Assembly (NCBI RefSeq): GCF_030409315.1
Contig: NZ_JAUFPS010000036.1
Coordinates: forward strand, 62,001-126,000
Origin: Mucilaginibacter flavus
GTDB lineage: Bacteria; Bacteroidota; Bacteroidia; Sphingobacteriales; Sphingobacteriaceae
Reading direction: 5' to 3'
Length of the DNA stretch: 64,000 nucleotides
Part shown: positions 54,354-62,922 of the stretch, in pieces
How the letters are laid out: each line of letters starts with the position of its first letter
How positions within the stretch are numbered: the stretch's first letter is position 1
Position numbers and translations under genes: made by a program
The notes under the pieces: model-generated
The model's database searches: none
Told to the model about the DNA's origin: nothing
What the model saw: the letters and a program-made list of their open reading frames with translations, nothing else

Positions 54354-56656
54354 TAATTTTTAAACCAGGCCGCCGGTACATCCTGCGGAGCCGAGCCGTT
54401 AACACTATATTTTAGTTTAAGGGTAAAGCCACCGCCGCCCTCAATAAAATCGAGTTTAAAAGGATGAGCGCCCATTTTTAAAGCTATTTGCCCGCTGCGT
54501 TCCTGCGCCGAGTGGTTGCCATCGTTATTAACAACCACACCCGGGCCAATCTTTAACACACCGCCATCATCGCAGGTTAAATAAAAGCTGTAAATACCAT
54601 CGGCAGGTACATCGATATAACCTTTATAGGTAATACCAAAAGACGGTGCTTTTACCGTTGCGGGTACTTCAATTTTATCAGTAGTAAAAGTACTATCAAC
54701 CTTAGCGTTTTGCATTAAGGCTGTTTCTTTAAAATAGGCTTTGTAATAGGTAGCCGTTAATCCCGGCTTTGGTGGTGCAATTTTTACCGGACCAAGCATG
54801 TTTTGTTTGGTGTAGTTTAAATTATAAACATCGCCACGTACTCCTGCCGGGGTAAATTCGGCCATCCTTACCAGTTCAGACTTTTTGATGATTAACGTTG
54901 CCGGTAACACCGGCGAACTAACATTTGGCAAAGTACCATCTGTTGTGTACCGGATAGTAAGTATCGACAATGGCGACGCGATACTTAGCTTGCCTTCATC
55001 AGTAAAAACGTATTCGTTTAACAGGTTGGGTAAATCGGGCAGGCGATAGTTTATTTTCATTGCATCCATCCTGCTGTATTGTTTTATTAATCGTTGCAGG
55101 TACGAAGCGTACTTGGAATCATCATTTGTCCATAACCGTTCGGCAAGCGCTGTCATCCTTGGCATAGCCATATAATCGGCCCGGCGCTCTGAGGGGATCA
55201 TTTCTGACCAGATGTTGGCTTGCGCACCAATGATCGATTTAGCTTCCTGCGCGTTTAAAACTTTAGGAATAGGATTAAAATGATAAACCTTGTCAATAGA
55301 ATACTGATCTGGCTGATAATCAAAATAAAGTGGTTCGCCTGGCGTCATAATCACCGTGTTGCCGTTTTTAACCGCTTCAACCGGGGCTTTTGGCACCCAG
55401 GTGCGCCAGTACATTACAATAGCCGTTGGGCTGATGCCTCCTTCAATAATTTCGTCCCAACCTATCAGTTTACGACCTTTGGAGTTAAAATATTTCTCCA
55501 TGCGGTTTATGAAATAACTTTGCAGGGCTGCCAGGTCTTTTATACCTTCTTTTTCCATTAAAGCCTTGCAGGCATCGGATTTACCCCAGTCGGTACGGTC
55601 AACCTCGTCGCCGCCGATGTGAATATATTTAGATGGAAAAATTTCCATGATCTCGTCAAACACATTCTGCGCAAACTCAAAGGTAGTTTCGTTACAAGGG
55701 CAAATAGGTTTGGTGAATAAGGTACCCCACTTATTTTCGCCGTTGCAGGTTAAAAACGGATATGAGTTAATGGCCGCCATCATATGGCCGGGCATATCAA
55801 TTTCGGGAATAATATCAATGTGTTTAGAAGCGGCATAGGCTACTATCCCCTTCATTTCCTGTTCGGTATAAAAACCGCCATACAGCGTTTTACCATTCCG
55901 TTGAATGATATGCTCTTTATCAATGGTAAAATCGGGGTTATCTTTTGAGCGTTTGGTGCAGGCGGTATCGTTTTTATCGAAGGTGCGCCATGCGCCTTCC
56001 TCGGTTAGTTTGGGGTATTTTTTGATTTCGATGCGCCAGCCCTGATCGTCAGTCAAATGCAGGTGCAGCTTATTCATTTTATAAAGCGCCATCCTATCGA
56101 TAAACCTTTTCAGGTAGCTGATTGAAAAAAAGTGACGTGATACATCTAAGTGCATTCCCCGCCAGGCGTAAGCAGGCTGATCATCAATTGATACAGCAGG
56201 CAAAGTCATTTTTTTGCCAACTATGCCTTTTTCTATGGCAACCGGCAGTAACTGCCTTATGGTTTCTACCGCGTGAAACACACCCGCCGGGTCATTGGCC
56301 TTTATAGTTATCGCTTGCGGAGTTATAGTCAATTGATAAGCCTCGGGGGCGGTAATACCTGCATCATAAATTAATTTTATGGCATGCGAGCCTGCTGTTT
56401 TCGTTATTTTTAATGATGATCCTAATCCCTTTGCCAGCAAGTTATTCAATTCAGCGGCCTCGCCGGTAAATTGTTTTGCGGTTACAATGGTTGTTTGTGG
56501 GGTTACAACAAATACGCCTGCGCCTGCCGTTAAATTAGTGGGATACGGGATGAGCGGAAATTTGGCGGCATCCTGGGCGCCGGCAGTAAGCGAAGCGCTC
56601 AACAGAAACACGGCGGAGCAATACCTTATTAATTTTTTGGCGGGTGCTGTCATCAA
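54353..56656 (-). CDS. GH20 beta-N-acetylhexosaminidase with PA14 domain
   Basis: The 767-residue secreted protein (signal peptide ending near LTAGAQ) has the N-terminal GH20b domain, a GH20 catalytic barrel with HIGGDEVD (D350/E351 acid pair) and KLHLHLTDDQGWRIEIKKYPKL, a CHB_HEX_C-like segment (LTIRYTTDGTLPNVSSPV) and a C-terminal PA14 domain (TYKGYIDVPADGIYSFYLTCDDGGVL). It releases terminal GlcNAc or GalNAc. It leads the GH20-GH29-GH92 operon and is followed by GH29 with a TAATG overlap. The palindrome at 56733-56743 lies 76 nt upstream. Confidence 0.94.
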   Translation of the reverse strand: MMTAPAKKLIRYCSAVFLLSASLTAGAQDAAKFPLIPYPTNLTAGAGVFVVTPQTTIVTAKQFTGEAAELNNLLAKGLGSSLKITKTAGSHAIKLIYDAGITAPEAYQLTITPQAITIKANDPAGVFHAVETIRQLLPVAIEKGIVGKKMTLPAVSIDDQPAYAWRGMHLDVSRHFFSISYLKRFIDRMALYKMNKLHLHLTDDQGWRIEIKKYPKLTEEGAWRTFDKNDTACTKRSKDNPDFTIDKEHIIQRNGKTLYGGFYTEQEMKGIVAYAASKHIDIIPEIDMPGHMMAAINSYPFLTCNGENKWGTLFTKPICPCNETTFEFAQNVFDEIMEIFPSKYIHIGGDEVDRTDWGKSDACKALMEKEGIKDLAALQSYFINRMEKYFNSKGRKLIGWDEIIEGGISPTAIVMYWRTWVPKAPVEAVKNGNTVIMTPGEPLYFDYQPDQYSIDKVYHFNPIPKVLNAQEAKSIIGAQANIWSEMIPSERRADYMAMPRMTALAERLWTNDDSKYASYLQRLIKQYSRMDAMKINYRLPDLPNLLNEYVFTDEGKLSIASPLSILTIRYTTDGTLPNVSSPVLPATLIIKKSELVRMAEFTPAGVRGDVYNLNYTKQNMLGPVKIAPPKPGLTATYYKAYFKETALMQNAKVDSTFTTDKIEVPATVKAPSFGITYKGYIDVPADGIYSFYLTCDDGGVLKIGPGVVVNNDGNHSAQERSGQIALKMGAHPFKLDFIEGGGGFTLKLKYSVNGSAPQDVPAAWFKN

Positions 56657-56732
56657 TAGTATATGTTAGAGTTTTAAAAATCCCAACCGACAGATAACAA
56701 GCTAAAAACCAGGATTGATTTTTGCCATATGC

Positions 56733-56743
56733 GCAATCGATTG
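56733..56743. promoter_or_regulatory. Putative LacI-family operator before the GH20 operon
   Basis: GCAATCGATTG contains the palindrome CAATCGATTG and is identical over 11 bp to the core at 8606-8616 in the xyl promoter region. It lies 76 nt upstream of the GH20 start, in a 160-nt gap. Confidence 0.55.
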
Positions 56744-56816
56744 AAATAATTTTATAAACATATTAAAACTTTTTAATTTTATTTCAAAAGTCGATAAAAT
56801 TGTTACCAGCTGTACC

Positions 56817-57839
56817 TCAATCCTCATTTATAGATACCATTGCCTTTATAACCCCTGTTTCGGGTTTAAGCCAGCTGCTAAACTGATCTTTAACTTGCTC
56901 AAAGGCTACCCGGTGAGTAATATAAGTCAGCGGATCAACAAGGCCTTTCTTCATGGCATCAACCACGTGTTCAAAATCGGCACGGGTGGCGTTACGGCTG
57001 CTCATCAAAGTCCCCTCCCGCTTATGAAACTCGGGATGGTTAAAGCTGATCTCGCCTTTTTGCAAACCAATCAACACATACCTTGCCCCATGGGCCATAT
57101 ATTTAAAGGAATTATTAATAGCGTTTAAATTACCGGTAGCATCTATTACTACGGTAGGCATATCGCCATCGGTAATAGCCATTAACTGCTCCGTAACATC
57201 GGCCAATTTCGCATTTACCACGTGCGCCACACCTAATTTGTCTTTACAAAACTGCAGGCGTTGCTCATTAACATCTAAAGCAATAACATTCCCCCCGGCA
57301 ATACGGGCAAACTCCATAGTACCCAACCCAATAGGGCCAGCACCTATAACCAACACAAATTCGCCGGGCTGTACTCCTGCCCTCCTGATGCCGTGCGCGC
57401 CAATAGCCAATGGTTCTATTAAAGCCAGTTCATCAAAACTTAAACCGTTGCCATGTATAAGCGACGCAGATGGCACCGATAGATATTCAACCATCCCCCC
57501 ATCCACGTGCACGCCACAGACTTTAATTTGGGTACAGCAATTGGGCTTGCCACTACGGCAGGCAATACAGGTACCGCAGTTAAAATAGGGTATAAAAGTT
57601 ACCGCCTCGCCTATTTGAAAATCGTCTGCACCATCAACCTCAACCAATTCGCCGGCAAGCTCATGACCTAAAATACGTGGATAACTAAAAAATGGCTGCG
57701 TGCCCTCAAAAGCGTGCAAATCGGTACCGCAAATACCAATTCGCTTTATTTTGATGATAGCATGATCCTTTTTTGTTAACGGTTTATCGCCCTGTTCGTA
57801 ATTTAAAACACCAGGCTGGGTACAGGTTAAAATTTGCAT
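56817..57839 (-). CDS. Zinc-dependent alcohol/polyol dehydrogenase (MDR family)
   Basis: The 340-residue product is a medium-chain dehydrogenase with catalytic-zinc GICGTDLHAFEG and GHELAG, the structural-zinc cluster CGTCIACRSGKPNCC, and the NAD site VLVIGAGPIGLGTMEFARIAGG. It resembles the sorbitol/L-galactonate 5-dehydrogenase and RspB group. A role in fucose or hexonate oxidation would suit the adjacent fucosidase operon (160 nt downstream on the same strand) but is inferred. Confidence 0.88.
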   Translation of the reverse strand: MQILTCTQPGVLNYEQGDKPLTKKDHAIIKIKRIGICGTDLHAFEGTQPFFSYPRILGHELAGELVEVDGADDFQIGEAVTFIPYFNCGTCIACRSGKPNCCTQIKVCGVHVDGGMVEYLSVPSASLIHGNGLSFDELALIEPLAIGAHGIRRAGVQPGEFVLVIGAGPIGLGTMEFARIAGGNVIALDVNEQRLQFCKDKLGVAHVVNAKLADVTEQLMAITDGDMPTVVIDATGNLNAINNSFKYMAHGARYVLIGLQKGEISFNHPEFHKREGTLMSSRNATRADFEHVVDAMKKGLVDPLTYITHRVAFEQVKDQFSSWLKPETGVIKAMVSINED

Positions 57840-58007
57840 AATGGCTACTAATTACACTAATTATTTTTAATTACACGAATACTTTTTGTGCTGTTAATTG
57901 GCAAAATTGTGAGGGATGATGGCATGTTTATTTGTTTTGAGGAGCGTGGATATATGGGGCGAAGTCGGTTCTTGATTCCGGGAAGATTTGCTCGAAACGG
58001 CGACGAT

Positions 58008-58182
58008 GACTCACCCGGCGAGGCTACGCCCGCCACCCTCTCTTCGCTTCGCGGAAAGAGGGGTTTGAACGCTTTCGCTTAGTTTATATCATTGAATAAC
58101 AGCATACTAATATACAAACCCCTCTATGCGGCGGAGCCGGAGAGAGGGTGACGTCCGCCGAAGGCGGGCTGGCGGGTGAGTC
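58008..58182. repeat. Long GC-rich inverted repeat in a divergent intergenic region
   Basis: Arms 58008-58067 and 58115-58182 share GACTCACCCG, GCCCGCC, CACCCTCTCT and AGAGGGGTTTG blocks in inverted order, with small variable loops between blocks and inner hairpins such as GTCCGCCGAAGGCGG. It fills the middle of the 483-nt region 57840-58322, which otherwise shows no gene. The frame 57888-58082 that crosses it is not supported. Confidence 0.8.
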
Positions 58183-58322
58183 TTCTACGCCAGGCTATCT
58201 ACTCCATTCCAACATTCAAAAGTCTTGGATTTTATACGTCTTACGGTCCTTTTCAAATCTGTATTTAATGTGACAAACAAATCCCCCAACCCGTTGTCTA
58301 ATCTATAACAAACACAAACATC

Positions 58323-58645
58323 ATGATCACCAGCGGCGTAACATTTGGCATTAATAAGGAAGACGGAACACATATGGAGATAGCTATTGACCCGGCAGAT
58401 ATCAATAAAGTTGAAGATGGCAATGGCGCACCTATAAGTTATACTTGAATACCGATAGTCCGAAAACTTTTGATAAAGGCTACCTGGGCGCTATTTTTTT
58501 AGATGATTCTGAAGCTGGTTATCATTATTCGGGCGGTACCGCGCTTACAGATTTTGAACTGAAGCAATTAGCTGCATTTATTAAAAACTACCACGCCACG
58601 GGTAAGGAACCCAGCGATCATCGCCTGGATATCAGCACTAAATAA
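58323..58645 (+). pseudogene. Small gene split by an apparent frameshift (about 107 residues if joined)
   Basis: An ATG at 58323 opens a 41-residue frame (MITSGVTFGINKEDGTHMEI start) ending with TGA at 58446-58448. A second frame, one base back, continues from 58445 (TTG AAT ACC) for 66 residues to 58645 (NTDSPKTFDKGYLGAIFLDD start). Read with a -1 shift at 58445 the two make a single small acidic protein. This may be a true frameshift mutation, a sequence error, or overlapping coupled genes with a TTG start. I do not recognise the family. Its end overlaps the convergent glycosylase gene by 8 bp. Confidence 0.55.
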
Positions 58646-59336
58646 TTACTTCGCTAAAGGCTTTTAGATATTTATCAATATAATCCTGCTTGGTTTTGGA
58701 TTTATATTGCATAATAAACCGTGGATGTTCGAGCGCGACTATCTTTTTAAAAAATCGTTTTTCTTCATTCAGTTTTTTAAGGAAAGCTTCATTTTTGCCT
58801 GTGCCGAAACAAAAGCAAACATCAGTTTCAAAGCCAATGTCAATTTGTTTTTGCAGGTTTTCTATAATAAAAGGGTAAACCGCTTTTGATAGCGCCGGCA
58901 TATCGTAATAGTTGTAATTAATTTCTTTCCCCTTTGGGCCGGTAATGGTAAATCCCAGGGGACAAACCGAGTGGATATAAAACTGCTGATAAAATTCGCT
59001 GATACCACCAAAAGCGTTGATCATATCATATACATACTCTGACGACGGCTCATGCGTGATAGGGCCATTGTAAGGAATATGGCATTGGTTAATCATGCGT
59101 TTAGGGTCGGTGAAAGAAACACCCGTCATCCCGGACCCAAATCTGCCGGGGTTTATTCCCAGTATCAGATGCCTTGGGTACTCATCATTATAGTACTTAC
59201 GATAAAACCGTGATGAAACATCAAACGCGAAATCATTATCCCTAAAGGGGTTCATGATGCTGATGTCCGTTGGCAAAGTACCGGTGTATTGCAGGTTTTT
59301 ATTAAAATCGATGATCCTATCGGCAAATGTGCTCAT
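58638..59336 (-). CDS. SMUG2-like uracil-DNA glycosylase family protein
   Basis: The 232-residue product fits the SMUG2 branch of the UDG superfamily: motif 1 LILGINPGRFGSGMTGVSFTDP, an intermediate YIHSVCPLGFTI segment and motif 2 ALEHPRFIMQYKSK. The branch was described from Pedobacter. It would remove deaminated bases from DNA. The start MSTFADRIIDFNKNL at 59336 fits the family. It overlaps the split gene at its 3' end. Confidence 0.85.
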   Translation of the reverse strand: MSTFADRIIDFNKNLQYTGTLPTDISIMNPFRDNDFAFDVSSRFYRKYYNDEYPRHLILGINPGRFGSGMTGVSFTDPKRMINQCHIPYNGPITHEPSSEYVYDMINAFGGISEFYQQFYIHSVCPLGFTITGPKGKEINYNYYDMPALSKAVYPFIIENLQKQIDIGFETDVCFCFGTGKNEAFLKKLNEEKRFFKKIVALEHPRFIMQYKSKTKQDYIDKYLKAFSEVII

Positions 59337-59537
59337 GGGTTAAAATTAGCAAAAAGCGTAAGATAAAATAATGGGGACAGCTTGCACGGCATACAGTGCC
59401 ATTGTAGAGCAAAATATTTTACCAGTCCATAACTTTTACTATCCCTTTAAAGTAGTATTGGCCAGTCTTATTTTGCATAAATCAGTCCATATCATAACTT
59501 AAAGTTATTAAAGATTGATTATTGTAATGAAAATCGC

Positions 59538-59589
59538 GTGAGGTAAAACCTCACCTTTGAGTATTAAAAACAATAAAATGAATACTCAA
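59538..59589 (+). promoter_or_regulatory. Two hairpins around the yeiH start codon
   Basis: GTGAGGT-AAA-ACCTCAC (59538-59554) is followed by TTGAGTATT (59557-59565) and its exact complement AATACTCAA (59581-59589), which place the ATG at 59578-59580 at the loop edge. A direct repeat CAGTCCATA lies upstream at 59423-59431 and 59483-59491. Confidence 0.5.
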
Positions 59590-60555
59590 AATCAATTAAC
59601 TAATAACACGGGCGCGCTTTTTATCAACCTTAATAAAAATGTACGCGTTGTAATTTTCGCTGTTTGTGTTACGCTTTGTTTAACCCCATTTATCAGTCCG
59701 GCAATTGCGTTAATGATGGGCCTGGTAATAGCACAATTTACAGGCCACCCTTACTTACATTTAAACCATAAGGCAACGCATATTTTACTACAGGTTTCGG
59801 TGGTTGGTTTAGGCTTTGGGATGAATGTGCATAGCGCTTTACAGGCCGGTAAGGAAGGTATTCTGTTCACCATCGTATCTATCATCAGTACCTTAACCTT
59901 TGGTTTTTTAATTGGCAAATGGTTCAATATTGAAAAGAAGACATCTTTCCTCATCTCTGCAGGTACCGCTATTTGCGGCGGTAGTGCCATAGCGGCCATA
60001 TCACCGGTTATTAAGGCCGAAGAAAAGCAAATTTCTGTGGCGCTGGGTTGTGTGTTTATTCTTAACTCTTTGGCCTTATTTATATTCCCTTTAGTTGGGC
60101 ATTACCTTAACCTGTCACAAACACAATTTGGTTTATGGTGCGCCATTGCCATACATGATACCAGCAGCGTTGTTGGCGCGGCTGGCAAATACGGGACGCA
60201 TGCCTTAGAAGTAGCAACTACTGTTAAATTGGCGAGGGCTTTATGGATTATCCCGGTGGCTTTTGTATCATCATTCCTGTTCAAAAACAAATCAAAAAAA
60301 ATCAGCATCCCTTATTTCATCGGGTTGTTTATCCTGGCTATGATTGCCAATACCTACATACCTGTAGTTGCTTTGGTAAGCCCTTATTTTATTATGATAG
60401 CCAAAGCGGGGTTAACACTTACCTTATTCCTGATAGGTGCCGGGTTATCACGCGCGGTTTTACTATCTGTTGGTTTTAAACCGTTTATGCAGGGTGTGCT
60501 GCTTTGGATAGGTATCTCTGGTACAGCATTATATGCTATAATGCACCTGGCATAA
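59578..60555 (+). CDS. YeiH family putative sulfate exporter
   Basis: The product (MNTQNQLTNNTGALFINLNK start, about 325 residues) has about ten membrane segments and the YeiH (Cons_hypoth698) signatures LLQVSVVGLGFGMNV, SAGTAICGGSAIAAISPVI and WCAIAIHDTSSVVGAAGKYG. Members are annotated as putative sulfate or sulfur-compound exporters; the substrate is uncertain. ATG 59578 is chosen over a TTG at 59557; the two positions bracket a hairpin. Confidence 0.88.
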   Translation: MNTQNQLTNNTGALFINLNKNVRVVIFAVCVTLCLTPFISPAIALMMGLVIAQFTGHPYLHLNHKATHILLQVSVVGLGFGMNVHSALQAGKEGILFTIVSIISTLTFGFLIGKWFNIEKKTSFLISAGTAICGGSAIAAISPVIKAEEKQISVALGCVFILNSLALFIFPLVGHYLNLSQTQFGLWCAIAIHDTSSVVGAAGKYGTHALEVATTVKLARALWIIPVAFVSSFLFKNKSKKISIPYFIGLFILAMIANTYIPVVALVSPYFIMIAKAGLTLTLFLIGAGLSRAVLLSVGFKPFMQGVLLWIGISGTALYAIMHLA

Positions 60556-60660
60556 TAGCGTATAATGCCTCAAAAACGGTCATTGGTTTCATCATTGAAA
60601 GAAAAATAAGACCGGCTTTTTACCGCAGATATTATTTTTCTTAACACGTTAAATATTTTC

Positions 60661-60708
60661 AAAAAACTATAATTGTAATTTATTAGATACATATGATTAT
60701 AGTTTTTT
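60661..60708. promoter_or_regulatory. 13-bp perfect inverted repeat upstream of the transaminase
   Basis: AAAAAACTATAAT (60661-60673) is matched exactly by ATTATAGTTTTTT (60696-60708), 22-nt loop, ending 18 nt before the ATG at 60727. It could end the yeiH transcript or be an operator; base composition favours weak folding. Confidence 0.5.
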
Positions 60709-60726
60709 GTTTACTTTAGCCATTAG

Positions 60727-61872
60727 ATGATTCCAGTTGTTTCAAAACTCCCCCAAACCGGCACAACTATATTTACGGTTATGTCTGCCCTGGCCAATGA
60801 GGTTAATGCTATCAATCTGTCGCAGGGGTTTCCTGATTATAACTGTTCGCAAGAGTTAATAGCGCTGGTTAACAAGGCCATGAACGATGGCCACAATCAA
60901 TACGCCCCAATGGCCGGTGTGATGAGCCTGCGCGAACGAATAGCCGAAAAAACAGAAAAACTTTACGGCGCTGTTTACAATCCCGATACCGAGATCACCA
61001 TTACCGCCGGAGGCACGCAAGCCATTTTTACGGCTATAAGCGCCATGATTCACCCCAATGATGAGGTGATCATTTTTGAACCGGCCTTTGATTGCTACGC
61101 CCCTGCTATTAAGCTGATGGGGGGCGTTGTAAAATCATTGGCATTGGAACCACCAAATTACCGCATTGCCTGGGATATGGTAAAAAGGCTCATCAACCAT
61201 AAAACCAAAATGATTATCCTAAACTCGCCGCATAACCCAACTGCTACAATTTTGCAGAAGGAAGATATTGACGAGTTGAACGCGCTGGTAAAAAACCAGG
61301 ATATTTTAATTTTAAGCGACGAGGTGTATGAGCACCTTATTTATGACGGCGAAACACATCACAGCATAGCCCGCTATCCCGAGTTACAGCAGCGCAGCTT
61401 TATTGTAGCCTCATTTGGTAAACCTTTCCACGCTACCGGCTGGAAGGTGGGTTATTGCATGGCCCCTGCAAACCTGATGGCCGAGTTTAGAAAAATTCAC
61501 CAGTTTTTAGTATTCGCGGTGAATACGCCTATCCAATATGCTATTGCCGAGCATTTAAAAAACGAGGAAACTTATTTAGGCCTACCGGCTTTTTTTCAGG
61601 AAAAAAGAGACTATTTCCGCAAGGGCCTGGAGCAAACCCGTTTTGAACTGCTCCCCTGCTACGGATCATATTTTCAATCAGTACGTTACAGCAATATCAC
61701 CGACGAAAAAGATGCCGACTTCGCATTGCGCCTAACTAAAGAATTTGGAGTAGCATCCATACCTGTTTCGGCATTTTACAGCAAAGGAATAGACCATCAC
61801 GTGTTAAGGTTTTGTTTTGCCAAAAGGCAAGAAACTTTAGATAAAGCCGTTGATAGGTTATTAAAAGTTTAA
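60727..61872 (+). CDS. PLP-dependent methionine/glutamine-type aminotransferase (YbdL-like)
   Basis: The 381-residue class I aminotransferase has INLSQGFPDYNC, GHNQYAPMAGV, ITAGGTQAIF, LNSPHNPTATI, ILSDEVYEHLIYD and the PLP-lysine motif SFGKPFHATGWKVGY, with LRFCFAKRQETL at the end carrying the carboxylate-binding Arg. It resembles KMTB-using methionine transaminases that amidate via glutamine. The omega-amidase gene follows 134 nt later in the same direction, giving the transaminase-omega-amidase pair. Confidence 0.9.
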   Translation: MIPVVSKLPQTGTTIFTVMSALANEVNAINLSQGFPDYNCSQELIALVNKAMNDGHNQYAPMAGVMSLRERIAEKTEKLYGAVYNPDTEITITAGGTQAIFTAISAMIHPNDEVIIFEPAFDCYAPAIKLMGGVVKSLALEPPNYRIAWDMVKRLINHKTKMIILNSPHNPTATILQKEDIDELNALVKNQDILILSDEVYEHLIYDGETHHSIARYPELQQRSFIVASFGKPFHATGWKVGYCMAPANLMAEFRKIHQFLVFAVNTPIQYAIAEHLKNEETYLGLPAFFQEKRDYFRKGLEQTRFELLPCYGSYFQSVRYSNITDEKDADFALRLTKEFGVASIPVSAFYSKGIDHHVLRFCFAKRQETLDKAVDRLLKV

Positions 61873-62006
61873 ATGAAGGTAAACGGTTCGTTGTTGATGG
61901 ATCATAACCGGATTAAGGGTTTGTAACTCTGCCTGCTTATCACTTTTCACCATAATTTGCAAACTTCATCTATGAACGATGAACTGTTAACCATGAATTA
62001 AAAAAT

Positions 62007-62792
62007 ATGGATAATTTGAAGATAACCGTTTTTCAAGGATACCTTTTTTGGGAAAATACTGATAAAAATTTACAAAATATTTCGCTTCGTTTATCGGGTG
62101 GCATTCGTGAAAAAACAGATCTGATCATTCTGCCCGAAATGTTTAGCACCGGCTTTACCATGGACGCTGAACGCCTTGCCGAACCCATGAACGGCAAAAC
62201 CATGAAATGGATGCATGACACCGCCCTGCAATATGATTGCGTTGTAACCGGCAGTATCATCGTTAAAGAAAACGACAAATACTATAACCGCCTTATTTGG
62301 ATGCGTACCGATGGCACCTATGAGCATTACGATAAACGCCACCTGTTTGCCTTAGGCAAAGAACACAATACCTACACTGCCGGAACCGAAAAACTTTTTG
62401 TTGAGCTTAACGGCTGGCGAATTTGCCCCATGATTTGTTACGACCTGCGTTTCCCGGTATGGCTCCGTAACCATGCCGACAATCCATATGATTTGCTCAT
62501 TTTGGTAGCCAACTGGCCCGAGCGCCGCGCTTTACACTGGCGTACTCTGTTGCCGGCCCGCGCTGTTGAAAACCAGGCTTATGTAATTGGCGTTAACCGG
62601 GTTGGGCACGATGGTAACGAAGTTTACCACTCCGGCGACTCTACCTGCATCGATCCTAATGGTAATGTTGTTTACTACAAACGCGATGAAGATGATGTGT
62701 ATACTTTTTCGATAATTGCCGATGAAGTGAAGAAAGCGCGCCGGACATTACCTTTTTTAAAGGATGCAGATGAATTTACTATAGAAATTTAA
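62007..62792 (+). CDS. Nitrilase-superfamily omega-amidase (YafV/NIT2-like)
   Basis: The 261-residue product has the Glu-Lys-Cys triad: LIILPEMFSTGFTM (Glu), YDKRHLFALGKEHNTY (Lys) and ICPMICYDLRFPVWLRN (Cys). RALHWRTLLPARAVENQAYVIGVNRVG is family-typical. It hydrolyses alpha-keto-glutaramate-type amides left by the preceding transaminase, pulling methionine salvage forward. A strong terminator follows at 62837-62870. Confidence 0.93.
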   Translation: MDNLKITVFQGYLFWENTDKNLQNISLRLSGGIREKTDLIILPEMFSTGFTMDAERLAEPMNGKTMKWMHDTALQYDCVVTGSIIVKENDKYYNRLIWMRTDGTYEHYDKRHLFALGKEHNTYTAGTEKLFVELNGWRICPMICYDLRFPVWLRNHADNPYDLLILVANWPERRALHWRTLLPARAVENQAYVIGVNRVGHDGNEVYHSGDSTCIDPNGNVVYYKRDEDDVYTFSIIADEVKKARRTLPFLKDADEFTIEI

Positions 62793-62836
62793 GCATTCGG
62801 CGTTCATAATTAGATATGATAACCTCCTGTATGTAA

Positions 62837-62870
62837 AATCGCTCAACCGTTGGTTGAGCGATTATTTTAT
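62837..62870 (+). terminator. Terminator after the omega-amidase gene
   Basis: A perfect 12-bp stem AATCGCTCAACC/GGTTGAGCGATT (62837-62848 with 62852-62863), 3-nt loop, then ATTTTATTTAT. Confidence 0.9.
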
Positions 62871-62922
62871 TTATACAGCATTTAAGTTTTAATTTGCGTT
62901 ATTATACCATAGCGTTAATTAT

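Noticed and set aside
36824..57839. Classic SusC/SusD polysaccharide utilisation locus
   Set aside because: No SusC/SusD pair is present; the single TonB receptor is separate and has no lipoprotein partner.
57888..58082. 64-codon frame on the plus strand
   Set aside because: It runs through the GC-rich inverted repeat; no start context or similarity supports it.
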